Source: Roseibium sp. (GTDB taxonomy: Bacteria > Pseudomonadota > Alphaproteobacteria > Rhizobiales > Stappiaceae). Taken from it: a DNA stretch of 64,000 nt. Below are positions 17,727 through 26,366 of this stretch, in pieces; the stretch's first letter is position 1; every line of letters begins with the position of its first letter. The stretch is taken from positions 165,855 through 229,854 of the forward strand of contig JAEPML010000008.1 of assembly GCA_017643925.1 (NCBI GenBank). Direction: 5' to 3'. Below the pieces are notes generated by a model. The model saw nothing but the letters and a program-made list of their open reading frames with translations. It was not told where the DNA came from and searched no databases. A program made the position numbers and the translations under genes.

Positions 17727-19694
17727 TTATATATGGGCTGCCACGCTGAGGTTTGAAGCCGCGATTTCCTCAACTTCGTTGAACGGAATTTCGCGAAGCT
17801 GTTCCACCGGGATTGGTTTGCTGAAGTAATATCCCTGCCCAAATCGGCAGCCGAGCCTCTGGAAGGTTTTTGCCTGTTCACGCGTCTCAAGACCTTCAAC
17901 TAGGAGGTCTGCATTCATCTTGTCCGCCAGGGACATGATCACGTTGATGATATTGAGTGCCTTGGGTGACGATTCACATGCCAGGACAAAAGACCGGTCG
18001 ATCTTGAGTTCGTCCCACTTGAAATTGCTGAGATAGCTGAGGGCCGAGTATCCCGTTCCGAAATCATCGAGCGAAATGGACACGCCCATTGCCTGAAGTT
18101 TCGACAAGACACCGGCCACCAATTCGACATTGTGCATGATGACGCTTTCCGTGACCTCAAGCTTGAGGCGTCTCGGGTCCAAGCCGGTCTGTTCCAACGT
18201 ATCCCTTACGAGGGCGACCACGTCATCGTTGAGAAGCTGGATCATGGACAGGTTCACGGAAACCCGCATGTGATCGGGCAGAAATTGCACGTCCCGGCAC
18301 GCTGATCGGAGCATGAGGCGTCCAAGTTCAACCACGTCACCGCTGGCTTCGGCAATGGGAATGAATTCGGATGGGGAAACCGGTCCGATGTCGCAATGGT
18401 TCCATCTCGCAAGGGCCTTGAGGCCAATCGGTTCGCCCGTAACGATATTGTATTGCAGCTGATAATGCGGCTTGATCAGTGAGTTGGCGAGCGCGTCAGG
18501 AAGTTCGCGTTCAATCCGCAAGCGTCGTTCCATGCGGGTCCGCATTGGAGTTGAAAACCGCAGATCGGTTCCCGGTCCCACGAGTTTTGCCTCTGTCAGA
18601 GCCAGGTCTGCGTTCAGGACGACCGTATCCAGGTCATCTCGTTCAATTGCTATGGCATACCCGATCGAAGTGCCGACAAGGAGGCTGCCAATGGTGGTTT
18701 CGAGTGGCGCGTTGAACTGACCTGACAGAAACCTGATCGTGCTATCGCAATCGAGGTCTTTCTTCCGGCACCAGAACAACAACATAAACTCATCTCCACC
18801 GACACGGGCCGCCAGGTTTTGTCCCGAAATGCCGTCGACAAAGAGGTTCAGTCGTTTGGCGAGCGCGATTAGCAAGGCATCACCGCCGGCATGACCGAGT
18901 GTATCGTTGATTGCCTTGAACCCGTCGAGATCCAGGGCAACCGCAAGAACAACCTCGTCATCAGACAGGTTTGCTTTCGCCTGCCGCAGGTGCTCGTCCA
19001 CGAGAGTCCGGTTTGCCAGTCCGGTCAATGCGTCGTGTTTTGCCATGTACGAAAGCTGATCGGCGTCTCCTGCAATCTGTGCGTTGGCCTGTTTCAAAAT
19101 CCAGTTCTGACGCATGACAACGGCAAGCAGGCAAGTGGCAAGGACCAGCAATCCCATGACAATCCTTTTTTCGGTCATCAGCCGGTCCTGAAAATCCGCG
19201 CGTTCGTCAGCAAACCGTTCGATACTTGTTTGATATGACTTGCCTGCAATCACCTCGATCTTGGAGGCGATTTTCTCCATTCTGGCATGAATGTCAGTGA
19301 CAGTGCTCTCGGAGATGTTTTCCAGCGCAAATCCCAGGTCTGTGACTTCGGTTTTCAATTGACTGAAAACGTTCGACATTTCCCGATTGGAATTCAGGAA
19401 CCGTCTGAAATTGCCCGAATTCCAGGTTTCCAGGCGCGCAAGCAGGATTTCGTATTTCACGGAAAGCGCATCCAGATCCTCCGGCGTTCTTGTTGCCAGG
19501 TACTGGTTCAAACTTGCTGAAAGACGATAAAACTCATTGCGTCCATTCGTGCTCGACCAGACCGTGTCATATTCAAGCGACCGCGCCTGTTCCTGCTCGA
19601 TGCTGTAGGAGACATAGAAGTAGGTCCAGAACACGAAGTGCGTGATCAGAAATCCGCATAAAATTGCCACATGCCACAGGTTGACGCGCCTCAT
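17727..19694 (-). CDS. Membrane GGDEF-EAL protein with degenerate EAL (KAL) motif
   Basis: 655 residues. Two membrane segments (about 8-28 and 180-200) flank a helical periplasmic region. The GGDEF domain is intact (RVGGDEF), with the DALTGLANR entry motif, so diguanylate cyclase activity is possible. In the EAL domain the signature is GLKALARW: the metal-binding glutamate of EAL is a lysine (AAG codon), although DDFGTGYSAL, KIDRSF and EGLE segments remain. Phosphodiesterase activity is therefore probably lost and the domain may bind c-di-GMP or a partner. The start lies 9 bases after the stop of the upstream periplasmic protein gene, indicating an operon. c-di-GMP commonly controls exopolysaccharide synthesis. 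Confidence 0.88.
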   Translation of the reverse strand: MRRVNLWHVAILCGFLITHFVFWTYFYVSYSIEQEQARSLEYDTVWSSTNGRNEFYRLSASLNQYLATRTPEDLDALSVKYEILLARLETWNSGNFRRFLNSNREMSNVFSQLKTEVTDLGFALENISESTVTDIHARMEKIASKIEVIAGKSYQTSIERFADERADFQDRLMTEKRIVMGLLVLATCLLAVVMRQNWILKQANAQIAGDADQLSYMAKHDALTGLANRTLVDEHLRQAKANLSDDEVVLAVALDLDGFKAINDTLGHAGGDALLIALAKRLNLFVDGISGQNLAARVGGDEFMLLFWCRKKDLDCDSTIRFLSGQFNAPLETTIGSLLVGTSIGYAIAIERDDLDTVVLNADLALTEAKLVGPGTDLRFSTPMRTRMERRLRIERELPDALANSLIKPHYQLQYNIVTGEPIGLKALARWNHCDIGPVSPSEFIPIAEASGDVVELGRLMLRSACRDVQFLPDHMRVSVNLSMIQLLNDDVVALVRDTLEQTGLDPRRLKLEVTESVIMHNVELVAGVLSKLQAMGVSISLDDFGTGYSALSYLSNFKWDELKIDRSFVLACESSPKALNIINVIMSLADKMNADLLVEGLETREQAKTFQRLGCRFGQGYYFSKPIPVEQLREIPFNEVEEIAASNLSVAAHI

Positions 19695-19703
19695 ACCCTC
19701 TTC

Positions 19704-20183
19704 CTATCTGATCTCGATCGTTCGGACCTGCCAGACGGACCTGGAAAAATAGACTTCCGTCTTCAGTTCGGGTTTGTCGTCAAATGGATAGATAACAAAG
19801 AGTGGGCCCTTGTCCCGGATGGTCATGTAACTTTCATCCTTTATGAACGCGAGCAATGGACGGTGTTCCTGAAAGTCCGAAATTGGAAGAGTGGATCGGT
19901 ATTCGTTCAACGCGACCAGGTCTGCGTTTTGACCGGTCGCGCCCACATGGTTCATCAACGTGCTTAGCAAGACGCCTTCAAAGGTGACCTCTCCGTCGTG
20001 CCAGGGTGTCGAGGTCGAGACGCTTGATCCGGATAGTTGTTTCAGTTGGCGAATTGACAGGTCGATGGGGCTTTCACTGCCAATCTTTCCGGAAATTGTC
20101 AGTACAGTCTTGTCCAGATCTGCGGCAACAGATACCGAGCCTAAACTGAAAACGAGAATTAATCCTGCAAGTATACGCAGCAC
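19704..20183 (-). CDS. Periplasmic molybdopterin-domain-like protein, probable partner of GGDEF-EAL
   Basis: 159 residues with a signal peptide. The mature part (WHDGEVTFEGVLLSTLM, ALNEYRSTLP, IRDKGPLFVIYPFD, SVWQVRTIEIR) matches the small proteins annotated as molybdopterin-dependent oxidoreductases, which keep only the oxidoreductase molybdopterin-binding fold and lack the molybdenum-ligating cysteine. The start is taken as GTG at 20183, seven bases after AGGAGG; a longer frame to 20219 begins inside upstream sequence. It is co-transcribed with the GGDEF-EAL gene and is inferred to be a periplasmic input protein for that sensor, not an enzyme. Confidence 0.72.
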   Translation of the reverse strand: MLRILAGLILVFSLGSVSVAADLDKTVLTISGKIGSESPIDLSIRQLKQLSGSSVSTSTPWHDGEVTFEGVLLSTLMNHVGATGQNADLVALNEYRSTLPISDFQEHRPLLAFIKDESYMTIRDKGPLFVIYPFDDKPELKTEVYFSRSVWQVRTIEIR

Positions 20184-20586
20184 GACCAAACCTCCTGTAC
20201 TTCCCGACAACGACAACACGCCGCAAGGTTAGCAAGGGTTTCGTTCCATTTAGGGTCTTGAGGCTCGAAAGCGTAAGGTTTCCTGGGGGTATCTGGAAAT
20301 TACAACCAGTATTACTTGCTGTATTTTTAAACAATTCAACTGGAGTTACGCGATCGCAGTTACTTGGGTCGTGGCACAAATCGAAAGAACTCGATAAATC
20401 GCGCAACGCATAGTGAATTCATCAATCGACATACCGGCCTCTTCCCAAGCTGTTTTATCGAAATTTCAATTCGGGAAATGCCAAAAGCCGCGCGATTCAT
20501 TCAACCCAGCAAAAAGGGTCAAGGCGGATGGAAAAGTAAAAATCAAGAAAAGCAGCAGGCCCGGTGTCCCGGGCCTGCCGAGCTGA
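20184..20586. other. Intergenic region with promoter space and terminator
   Basis: These 403 bases lie between the BMP-protein gene and the periplasmic protein gene. They hold the terminator at 20540-20578 and, nearer 20200-20350, space for the promoter of the minus-strand GGDEF operon. I see no gene, repeat or recognised operator in the rest. Confidence 0.6.
20540..20578 (-). terminator. Terminator of purine transport operon
   Basis: On the minus strand a perfect 10-base GC-rich stem (GCAGGCCCGG / CCGGGCCTGC; 20555-20564 with 20569-20578) with a 4-base loop is followed by TGCTTTTCTTGATTTTT. It lies 8 bases after the binding-protein stop codon. Confidence 0.85.
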
Positions 20587-21651
20587 TTACTGAGGCAGTT
20601 TGTCGTCGACGCCCTGCACATACCAGTTCATGCCCAGGATCGCACCGTCGTCAAGACGAACACCGTCTTCAGCCGCAACCGAGCCGTCCTGTTTGGTGAT
20701 CGGTCCGGTAAACGGCTCCCAGCCACCCTTGATCTTGGCCTCGGTTTCCTGCGCCATCTTCACGACGTCATCCGGAAGATTGGTATAAGGCGCCATCACG
20801 ACGTGGCCTTCTGCAAGACCATCCCAGGAACTGCCGGTTTCCCACTTGCCATCGAGCATGTCCTGAACGCGATGGATGTAGTACGGCGCCCAGTCATCGA
20901 TGATGGCCGTGTACTGCGCATCCTTGGCGAAGTTGATCATATCGGAAGCCTGACCAAAGCCATGAACGCCGCGTTCCTGGGCAACCTGCAGCGGTGCCGT
21001 GGAATCCGTGTGCTGCGTGATGATGTCCGCACCCTGGTCAATGAGGGCCTTTGCAGCATCCGCTTCCTTGCCCGGGTCAAACCATGTGTTCACCCAGACA
21101 ACCTTCAGCTTGAAGTCCGGGTTGACGGACTGCGCGCCAAGAAGGAAAGCGTTGATACCGGCAATCACTTCCGGGATCGGGAAAGAGGCGATGTAGCCGG
21201 CAACACCCGACTTGGACTGCTTGGCCGCGATCTGACCGATGATGTAGCGGCCTTCGTGGAACTTGGAGTTATAAGTCGCAACGTTGTCAGCCGACTTGTA
21301 GCCGGTTGCGTGTTCGAATTTCACATCCGGAAACTTCTTCGCAACCTTGATGGTCGGGTTCATGTAGCCGAAGGAAGTGGTGAAAATGATGTTGCAGCCT
21401 TCGCGGGCAAAACGCTCAATGGCGCGTTCTGCATCCGGACCTTCCGGAACGCTTTCCAGGTAGGCCGTTTCCACCTTGTCACCGAACTTTTCTTCAACGG
21501 CAAGACGGCCCTGGTCATGCTGGTAGGTCCAACCAAAGTCGCCGACCGGTCCGACATAGACAAAGCAGGCCTTGACGTCGGCGGCGTTTGCCGCGGAGCC
21601 GGCGACCACCATGGCAGCGGCAGCTACTGTCGCTTTCAGGATTGATTTCAT
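20587..21651 (-). CDS. BMP/PnrA-family ABC transporter substrate-binding protein
   Basis: 354 residues. A cleavable signal peptide (cleavage probably after AANA, residues 20-23) and a Bmp/PnrA fold with KACFVYVGPVGDFGWTYQHDQGR, TTSFGYMNPTIKVAKKFPDVKFEHATGY and FGQASDM. The family binds purine nucleosides and related compounds. With xdhABC and uraH upstream on the same strand, the ligand is probably a purine base, uric acid or nucleoside. The ATG at 21651 follows AGGGGAA. It is last in the transporter cluster, separated by 100 bases and a hairpin from the permease gene, which may allow its higher expression. Confidence 0.85.
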   Translation of the reverse strand: MKSILKATVAAAAMVVAGSAANAADVKACFVYVGPVGDFGWTYQHDQGRLAVEEKFGDKVETAYLESVPEGPDAERAIERFAREGCNIIFTTSFGYMNPTIKVAKKFPDVKFEHATGYKSADNVATYNSKFHEGRYIIGQIAAKQSKSGVAGYIASFPIPEVIAGINAFLLGAQSVNPDFKLKVVWVNTWFDPGKEADAAKALIDQGADIITQHTDSTAPLQVAQERGVHGFGQASDMINFAKDAQYTAIIDDWAPYYIHRVQDMLDGKWETGSSWDGLAEGHVVMAPYTNLPDDVVKMAQETEAKIKGGWEPFTGPITKQDGSVAAEDGVRLDDGAILGMNWYVQGVDDKLPQ

Positions 21652-21701
21652 TTGTTTAATTCCCCTCTGTTTTGAATTCACATTGCGATCTTGTTGACCG
21701 C

Positions 21702-21728
21702 CCGCGTTCAGATCGCTTTGGAACGCGG
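21702..21728 (-). other. Intercistronic hairpin before binding-protein gene
   Basis: A perfect 8-base inverted repeat (CCGCGTTC / GAACGCGG; 21702-21709 with 21721-21728) with an 11-base loop lies in the 100-base gap between permease and binding-protein genes. No T-run follows on either strand, so an RNA processing or stabilising structure is more likely than a terminator. Confidence 0.4.
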
Positions 21729-21751
21729 ACGCAACCGGAGCCTGGGAGGAC

Positions 21752-22669
21752 CTACCGGTCGGGAACGAAAGGCTTGCCGAGACATGCCGGCGTATTGACC
21801 AGCGTCAGTCTGCGGTTTGCCGAGATGAGCACAAGCACCACAATAGTCGCAAGATATGGCAGGCTGGACAGGAATTGTGACGGTATGTCCAGTATCTCGA
21901 CAGCCTGGGCATGCAGGTTCAAAACGCTCACTGCTCCAAAGAGATAGGCGCCAACAACCACGCGCAAAGGGAGCCAGGACGAGAACACGACAAGCGCAAG
22001 CGCGATCCAACCGCGACCTGCCGTCATGTTTTCTACCCATTGAGGCGTATAAGCCAGCGACATGTAGGCACCGGCAAGGCCGGCACAGGCACCTCCGAAC
22101 AGGATGGCTGCAAAGCGCACCCTGATGACAGAATATCCAAGGGCATGCGCCGAACCGTGATTGTCGCCGACAGCCCGAAGAACAAGCCCAAGCCGCGTGC
22201 GAAACAGCACATAGGCGACGGCAGCGACAAGGGCAAACCCGAGATAGACAATCGCGTCCTGCTGGAAGAACACCGGCCCGATGAAGGGAATTTCCGACAA
22301 GCCGGGGATGAACAGTTCAGGCAGTTTCAGGCCGGGAACGCCGATGAAGGCTTCGCCGATGAGGCCCGAAAACCCGATGCCGAGAATGGTAAGTGCCAGC
22401 CCGGTCGCTACCTGGTTGGTCACCAGGATCAGCACCAGGAAGCCAAACAGCGCTGACATTCCCATGCCTGCCAGTATTGCCGCGACGACGCCGAGCGAAC
22501 CGGACCCCGTCTGGTTCGCCACCGCGAACCCGATCACCGCTCCCATGATCATCATGCCCTCGACGCCGAGATTGAGCACGCCGGAACGTTCGACAACCAG
22601 TTCACCGATTGCCGCGATCATGATCGGAGTTGCGGCCGTGATGACCGTTAGCAGAACCGCTTCAAACAT
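21752..22669 (-). CDS. ABC transporter permease (nucleoside/purine type)
   Basis: 305 residues with about eight to nine membrane segments, of the branched-chain/ribose-type permease family used by BMP-dependent importers (GELVVERSGVLNLGVEGMM is the characteristic first block). The ATG at 22669 overlaps the end of the upstream permease gene by 8 bases and has GGGGAGG before it. It should pair with the permease encoded at 22662-23750 as a heterodimer. Confidence 0.87.
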   Translation of the reverse strand: MFEAVLLTVITAATPIMIAAIGELVVERSGVLNLGVEGMMIMGAVIGFAVANQTGSGSLGVVAAILAGMGMSALFGFLVLILVTNQVATGLALTILGIGFSGLIGEAFIGVPGLKLPELFIPGLSEIPFIGPVFFQQDAIVYLGFALVAAVAYVLFRTRLGLVLRAVGDNHGSAHALGYSVIRVRFAAILFGGACAGLAGAYMSLAYTPQWVENMTAGRGWIALALVVFSSWLPLRVVVGAYLFGAVSVLNLHAQAVEILDIPSQFLSSLPYLATIVVLVLISANRRLTLVNTPACLGKPFVPDR

Positions 22670-23750
22670 GTGAGGCCTCCCCGGACGGTGCACGGCGGGA
22701 GACCATGCGGATGCGGTACAAAATAAGGGTGTCGCAAGCGAGAACAAAGAACAGGAGCAAGCCCTGGATCACGCTGGCGATCTTGTTGGAGACCCCCATG
22801 GCCGATTGCACGCCTTCACCGCCGATATAGGACAGTGCGAGCACGAACCCGGCCACGATGATGCCGATTGGATTCAGTCGACCGAGAAAGGCGACAATGA
22901 TGGCTGTGAAGCCATAGCCCGGTGAAATGACCGGCAGCAACTGATTGAGGCCTCCGGAAACTTCCATTGTTCCGGCCAGACCCGCCAATGCGCCGGCGAG
23001 CGCGAAGGCGAATATCGTCAGGCGCTTTGAGGAGAAGCCGGCAAAACCACCCGCACGCGGGCTTTCGCCCATGACACGGATCTCGAACCCCTTGAGGGTC
23101 TTCGCCAGCACAATCGCCAGGACAACCGCAACAATCAACGTGATTGGCGTGGCAAGGCTCATCAGTCCGCCAAACACGTCCGGAAGCGTGGCCGCGTCGG
23201 AAAAGATGCGGGATTCGGGAAAGTTGTACCCATCAGGATCGCGCCATGGCCCCCTGACCAGATAATCCAGGATAAGGCTGGCGACATAGACGAGCATCAG
23301 GCTCGTCAGGATTTCGTTCGTGTTGAACCGCGTCTTGAGGATGGCCGGGATCAGGGCCCAAAGCGCCCCGCCAATCGCGCCAAAGATCAGCATTAGCGGT
23401 AATGTGGCTGCATTCTCGAAACTGGGGAACAGCACTGGAAGGAAAGACCCGAACAATGCTCCCACAACGAACTGACCTTCTGCTCCGATATTCCAGTTGT
23501 TGGAGAGGTAGCAGACCGCCAGACCGCACCCGATCAGGATCAAGGGTGTTGCCTTTTCAATCGTGGCTTCGAGAGACCATTGCTGCGTGAGCGGTTCAAT
23601 GAAGAACTTGTACAGTCCGACAAAGGGATTGTGCCCGGTCACGGCGAAGATGATGCCGGCGGCGAGCGCGGTCAGACCGACCGCGATCAACGGAGACAGC
23701 AATGCCATCAGCTGGCTGTGCTCCTTGCGTTTAACCAGTTCAATGCGCAT
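22662..23750 (-). CDS. ABC transporter permease (nucleoside/purine type)
   Basis: 362 residues, about nine to ten membrane segments, with NNWNIGAEGQFVVGA near residue 100, the equivalent of the conserved block of the partner permease. The ATG at 23750 overlaps the 3-prime end of the ATPase gene by 11 bases. Together with the ATPase, second permease and BMP protein it forms a complete importer. Confidence 0.87.
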   Translation of the reverse strand: MRIELVKRKEHSQLMALLSPLIAVGLTALAAGIIFAVTGHNPFVGLYKFFIEPLTQQWSLEATIEKATPLILIGCGLAVCYLSNNWNIGAEGQFVVGALFGSFLPVLFPSFENAATLPLMLIFGAIGGALWALIPAILKTRFNTNEILTSLMLVYVASLILDYLVRGPWRDPDGYNFPESRIFSDAATLPDVFGGLMSLATPITLIVAVVLAIVLAKTLKGFEIRVMGESPRAGGFAGFSSKRLTIFAFALAGALAGLAGTMEVSGGLNQLLPVISPGYGFTAIIVAFLGRLNPIGIIVAGFVLALSYIGGEGVQSAMGVSNKIASVIQGLLLFFVLACDTLILYRIRMVSRRAPSGEASHV

Positions 23751-25296
23751 TGGTCGCCTCCCCCTGGTTTTCCGCTTCACCGGCCATCAGGAGCCCGACG
23801 CGTTCACGGGTCATGTCTGCAGCCGGTTCCGGCGCTGACAGGAAACCGCGTGAAATCACGGCAATCCGGTCCGCAATCTCGAAGATCTCATCAAGGTCCT
23901 GGCTGATCACAAGCACAGCGGAACCGGACCGTGCCAGATCAATCAGGGCCTGGCGGATCAGAGCCGCGGCACCCGCATCGACACCCCAGGTCGGCTGATT
24001 GACAACGAGCACTCCCGGCTTTCGGTCTAGTTCACGGCCAACCACGAATTTCTGAAGGTTGCCGCCGGACAGCGACCGCGCTTCCGGATCGTCATGCGAC
24101 ATGCGGACGTCGAAAGCCTGTTTGATCCGCTTTTCCATCTCCCCGGCCTGGGCCGTGGAGACGAACCCAGCACCCACCAGCTTGTCGCCGGTGCTGTGGC
24201 GGGTCAGGACGATGTTCTGAGACAGTTTCAGCCCAGGAACAGCGCCGTGTCCAAGTCGTTCTTCCGGTACGAAGGCAGCGTTCTGCTTGCGTCGCCAGGT
24301 GATGTTTCTTTTGCCGCAAGGCGTTCCGTCCAGGCGGACCATGTCAGGTGCGACAGGCATCTCACCCGAGATGGCATCGAACAATTCGCCCTGCCCGTTA
24401 CCGGCAACGCCAGCGATCGCCACGACCTCACCTGCGCGAAGGTCCAGCGAGATGTTATTGAGTGCCGTTGCAAAGGGCGTCGCCGCGGGGGCGGACAGAC
24501 CATGAAGCCCAAGCCTGGTTTCTCCGATCTGGGGCGCCTGTTCAGCCGCGCTGACAGCCGCGACATCGGCTCCTACCATCATGCTGGCAAGGGACGCAGG
24601 TGTTTCCAGTGTCGGGTCACATTCCCGCACAACCTGCCCGTGGCGCAGGATGGTGGCGTGGTGGCAAATCCGCTTCACTTCTTCCAGCCGGTGACTGATG
24701 TAAAGGACCGCGCAGCCCTCTTCGGCGAGGCGTTGAAGGGTCAGGAACAGCTGATCGGCCTCTTGCGGTGTCAGCACGGATGTCGGCTCATCCATGATGA
24801 TCAATTGCGGCTCCTGCAACAGGCAGCGCACGATCTCGATCCGTTGCCGAATGCCGACCGGAAGATCGGCGACAATATCATCCGGATTGAGAGGAAGGCC
24901 GTATTCGCGCGAAACCTGCTGAATGCGTTGCGCCAGGTCGGACATGTTGCCGGGATTGGGCAGCGCCAGCGCGATATTTTCAACAACGGTCAATGCTTCG
25001 AATAGCGAAAAGTGCTGAAAAACCATACCGATGCCGAGTTCACGGGCGGCAGCTGGATTGTTGATGTCGACCGGCTTGCCCTCCCAGACGATCTCGCCAC
25101 CATCCGGTTCAAGGGAGCCATAGAACATTTTCACAAGCGTCGATTTTCCAGCGCCGTTCTCCCCGAGCAAGGCGTGGATTTCACCCTTGTTGATGACAAG
25201 ATCGACCTTGTCATTCGCCAGAATATCTCCGAACCGTTTTGTCAGCCCACGGGCATCAAGCAACGTGTCCTTATTGGATCTGTCGTGCTGTACCAT
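23740..25296 (-). CDS. ABC transporter ATP-binding protein, two nucleotide-binding domains
   Basis: 518 residues carrying two fused ATPase domains, the RbsA/MglA layout. The first has Walker A GENGAGKST, an atypical signature (LPVGIRQRIEI) and Walker B LIIMDEPTSVLT; the second has GVAGNGQGE in place of Walker A, a full LSGGNLQK signature and a Walker B-like LVVNQPTWGVD. Loss of the second P-loop is usual in this family. The ATG at 25296 follows AGAGGAAAG; a longer frame to 25347 lacks support. It begins 59 bases after xdhC. Confidence 0.88.
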   Translation of the reverse strand: MVQHDRSNKDTLLDARGLTKRFGDILANDKVDLVINKGEIHALLGENGAGKSTLVKMFYGSLEPDGGEIVWEGKPVDINNPAAARELGIGMVFQHFSLFEALTVVENIALALPNPGNMSDLAQRIQQVSREYGLPLNPDDIVADLPVGIRQRIEIVRCLLQEPQLIIMDEPTSVLTPQEADQLFLTLQRLAEEGCAVLYISHRLEEVKRICHHATILRHGQVVRECDPTLETPASLASMMVGADVAAVSAAEQAPQIGETRLGLHGLSAPAATPFATALNNISLDLRAGEVVAIAGVAGNGQGELFDAISGEMPVAPDMVRLDGTPCGKRNITWRRKQNAAFVPEERLGHGAVPGLKLSQNIVLTRHSTGDKLVGAGFVSTAQAGEMEKRIKQAFDVRMSHDDPEARSLSGGNLQKFVVGRELDRKPGVLVVNQPTWGVDAGAAALIRQALIDLARSGSAVLVISQDLDEIFEIADRIAVISRGFLSAPEPAADMTRERVGLLMAGEAENQGEATNAH

Positions 25297-25355
25297 CGTG
25301 CCGCTTTCCTCTGAAAGGGTTGTTTGTTCCACGCTTTCCCCCAGCAAGTGCCTCT

Positions 25356-26366
25356 TTATTGACCATGCGGTATAATTTGTGCAAGTCCTCCACTTGCAGT
25401 GAGCTGTTGATGACCTTCTTCATCCCGCTGAAGAAGGTCGACTGCGATACCGGCCGCGATTGCCGCCGGGTGTTTTGACCTTATCTCTGTATGACCCACC
25501 GGGCAGACCATTCCCGAGAGCAGGCTCTCGCCAATCCCCCTGGCCCTGAGGCGTCGCAGGAAACGGGCACGTTTGGTCTTTGAGCCGATCACCCCGCAAT
25601 AAGAAAACTTCTGCAGCAGCAAGGCGCGCGCCATGATCTCTTCGTCCAGCGCGTGGGAATGGGTCATTGCCAGGATAAAAGCGCGAGCTGGTGCATCGTC
25701 CAGAATCTCGGAAGGGCTGCGAGCGACCACCTTTTTGACATTGGCCGGCACCGGCCCCGGAAACTGATCCGGTCTGCTGTCGATCCAGGTCACGTCGAAG
25801 GGCAAGGGTGCCAAGGCAAGAATGAGTGCTTTGCCAACATGACCGGCCCCGAACAGGTAGAGCGGCCTGTTCAGGCTGCCGAAGCGCTCGAGCAAAAAAC
25901 GCGTGTTAGATGCGGTTCCGCTTTCGAGCGTGAATGCGTCCACTGGCGCTTCGGGCAGAAGCTCGCGCTTGGCCAGTCTGCCCCCTTCAACAACGGACCT
26001 TGTTCCGAAGGGGCTCCCCTCCGATTCAAGATCGCGCAGGACCCGTGCAATTGCGAGGTCTTCCTGACTGAATGTTTCGATCACAAGGTTTGCGCGACCA
26101 CCGCAGCATTGGCCAAGATCCGGTCCCAGGGAGACGGTCTTTTCCATGAAAACAGACTTCCCTTGTCTGGCCGCCGCCGAAGCCTGTCGAATTGCTTCGA
26201 ATTCCAGGGTCCCGCCACCAATCGTGCCGGAAAAGCTGCCTTCCTCCAGCACAACCATCCGCGCGCCTGCTTCGCGCGGTGTCGAGCCATCGACATCAGC
26301 AACAGTAACGAGGGCACAGGGCTCACCACGTTCGAGGGAATTCGCGATGTGTGCCCAGATCTTCAT
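25356..26366 (-). CDS. xdhC: Xanthine dehydrogenase accessory protein XdhC
   Basis: 336 residues. XdhC binds molybdenum cofactor, promotes its sulfuration and inserts it into XdhB. N-terminal VTVADVDGSTPREAGARMVV and GTIGGGTLEFEAI, a CCGGR motif and a C-terminal Rossmann domain (LYLFGAGHVGKAL, CGVIGSKTKRARF) mark the family. Its ATG overlaps the xdhB stop as ATGA, so the two are translationally coupled. Confidence 0.93.
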   Translation of the reverse strand: MKIWAHIANSLERGEPCALVTVADVDGSTPREAGARMVVLEEGSFSGTIGGGTLEFEAIRQASAAARQGKSVFMEKTVSLGPDLGQCCGGRANLVIETFSQEDLAIARVLRDLESEGSPFGTRSVVEGGRLAKRELLPEAPVDAFTLESGTASNTRFLLERFGSLNRPLYLFGAGHVGKALILALAPLPFDVTWIDSRPDQFPGPVPANVKKVVARSPSEILDDAPARAFILAMTHSHALDEEIMARALLLQKFSYCGVIGSKTKRARFLRRLRARGIGESLLSGMVCPVGHTEIRSKHPAAIAAGIAVDLLQRDEEGHQQLTASGGLAQIIPHGQ

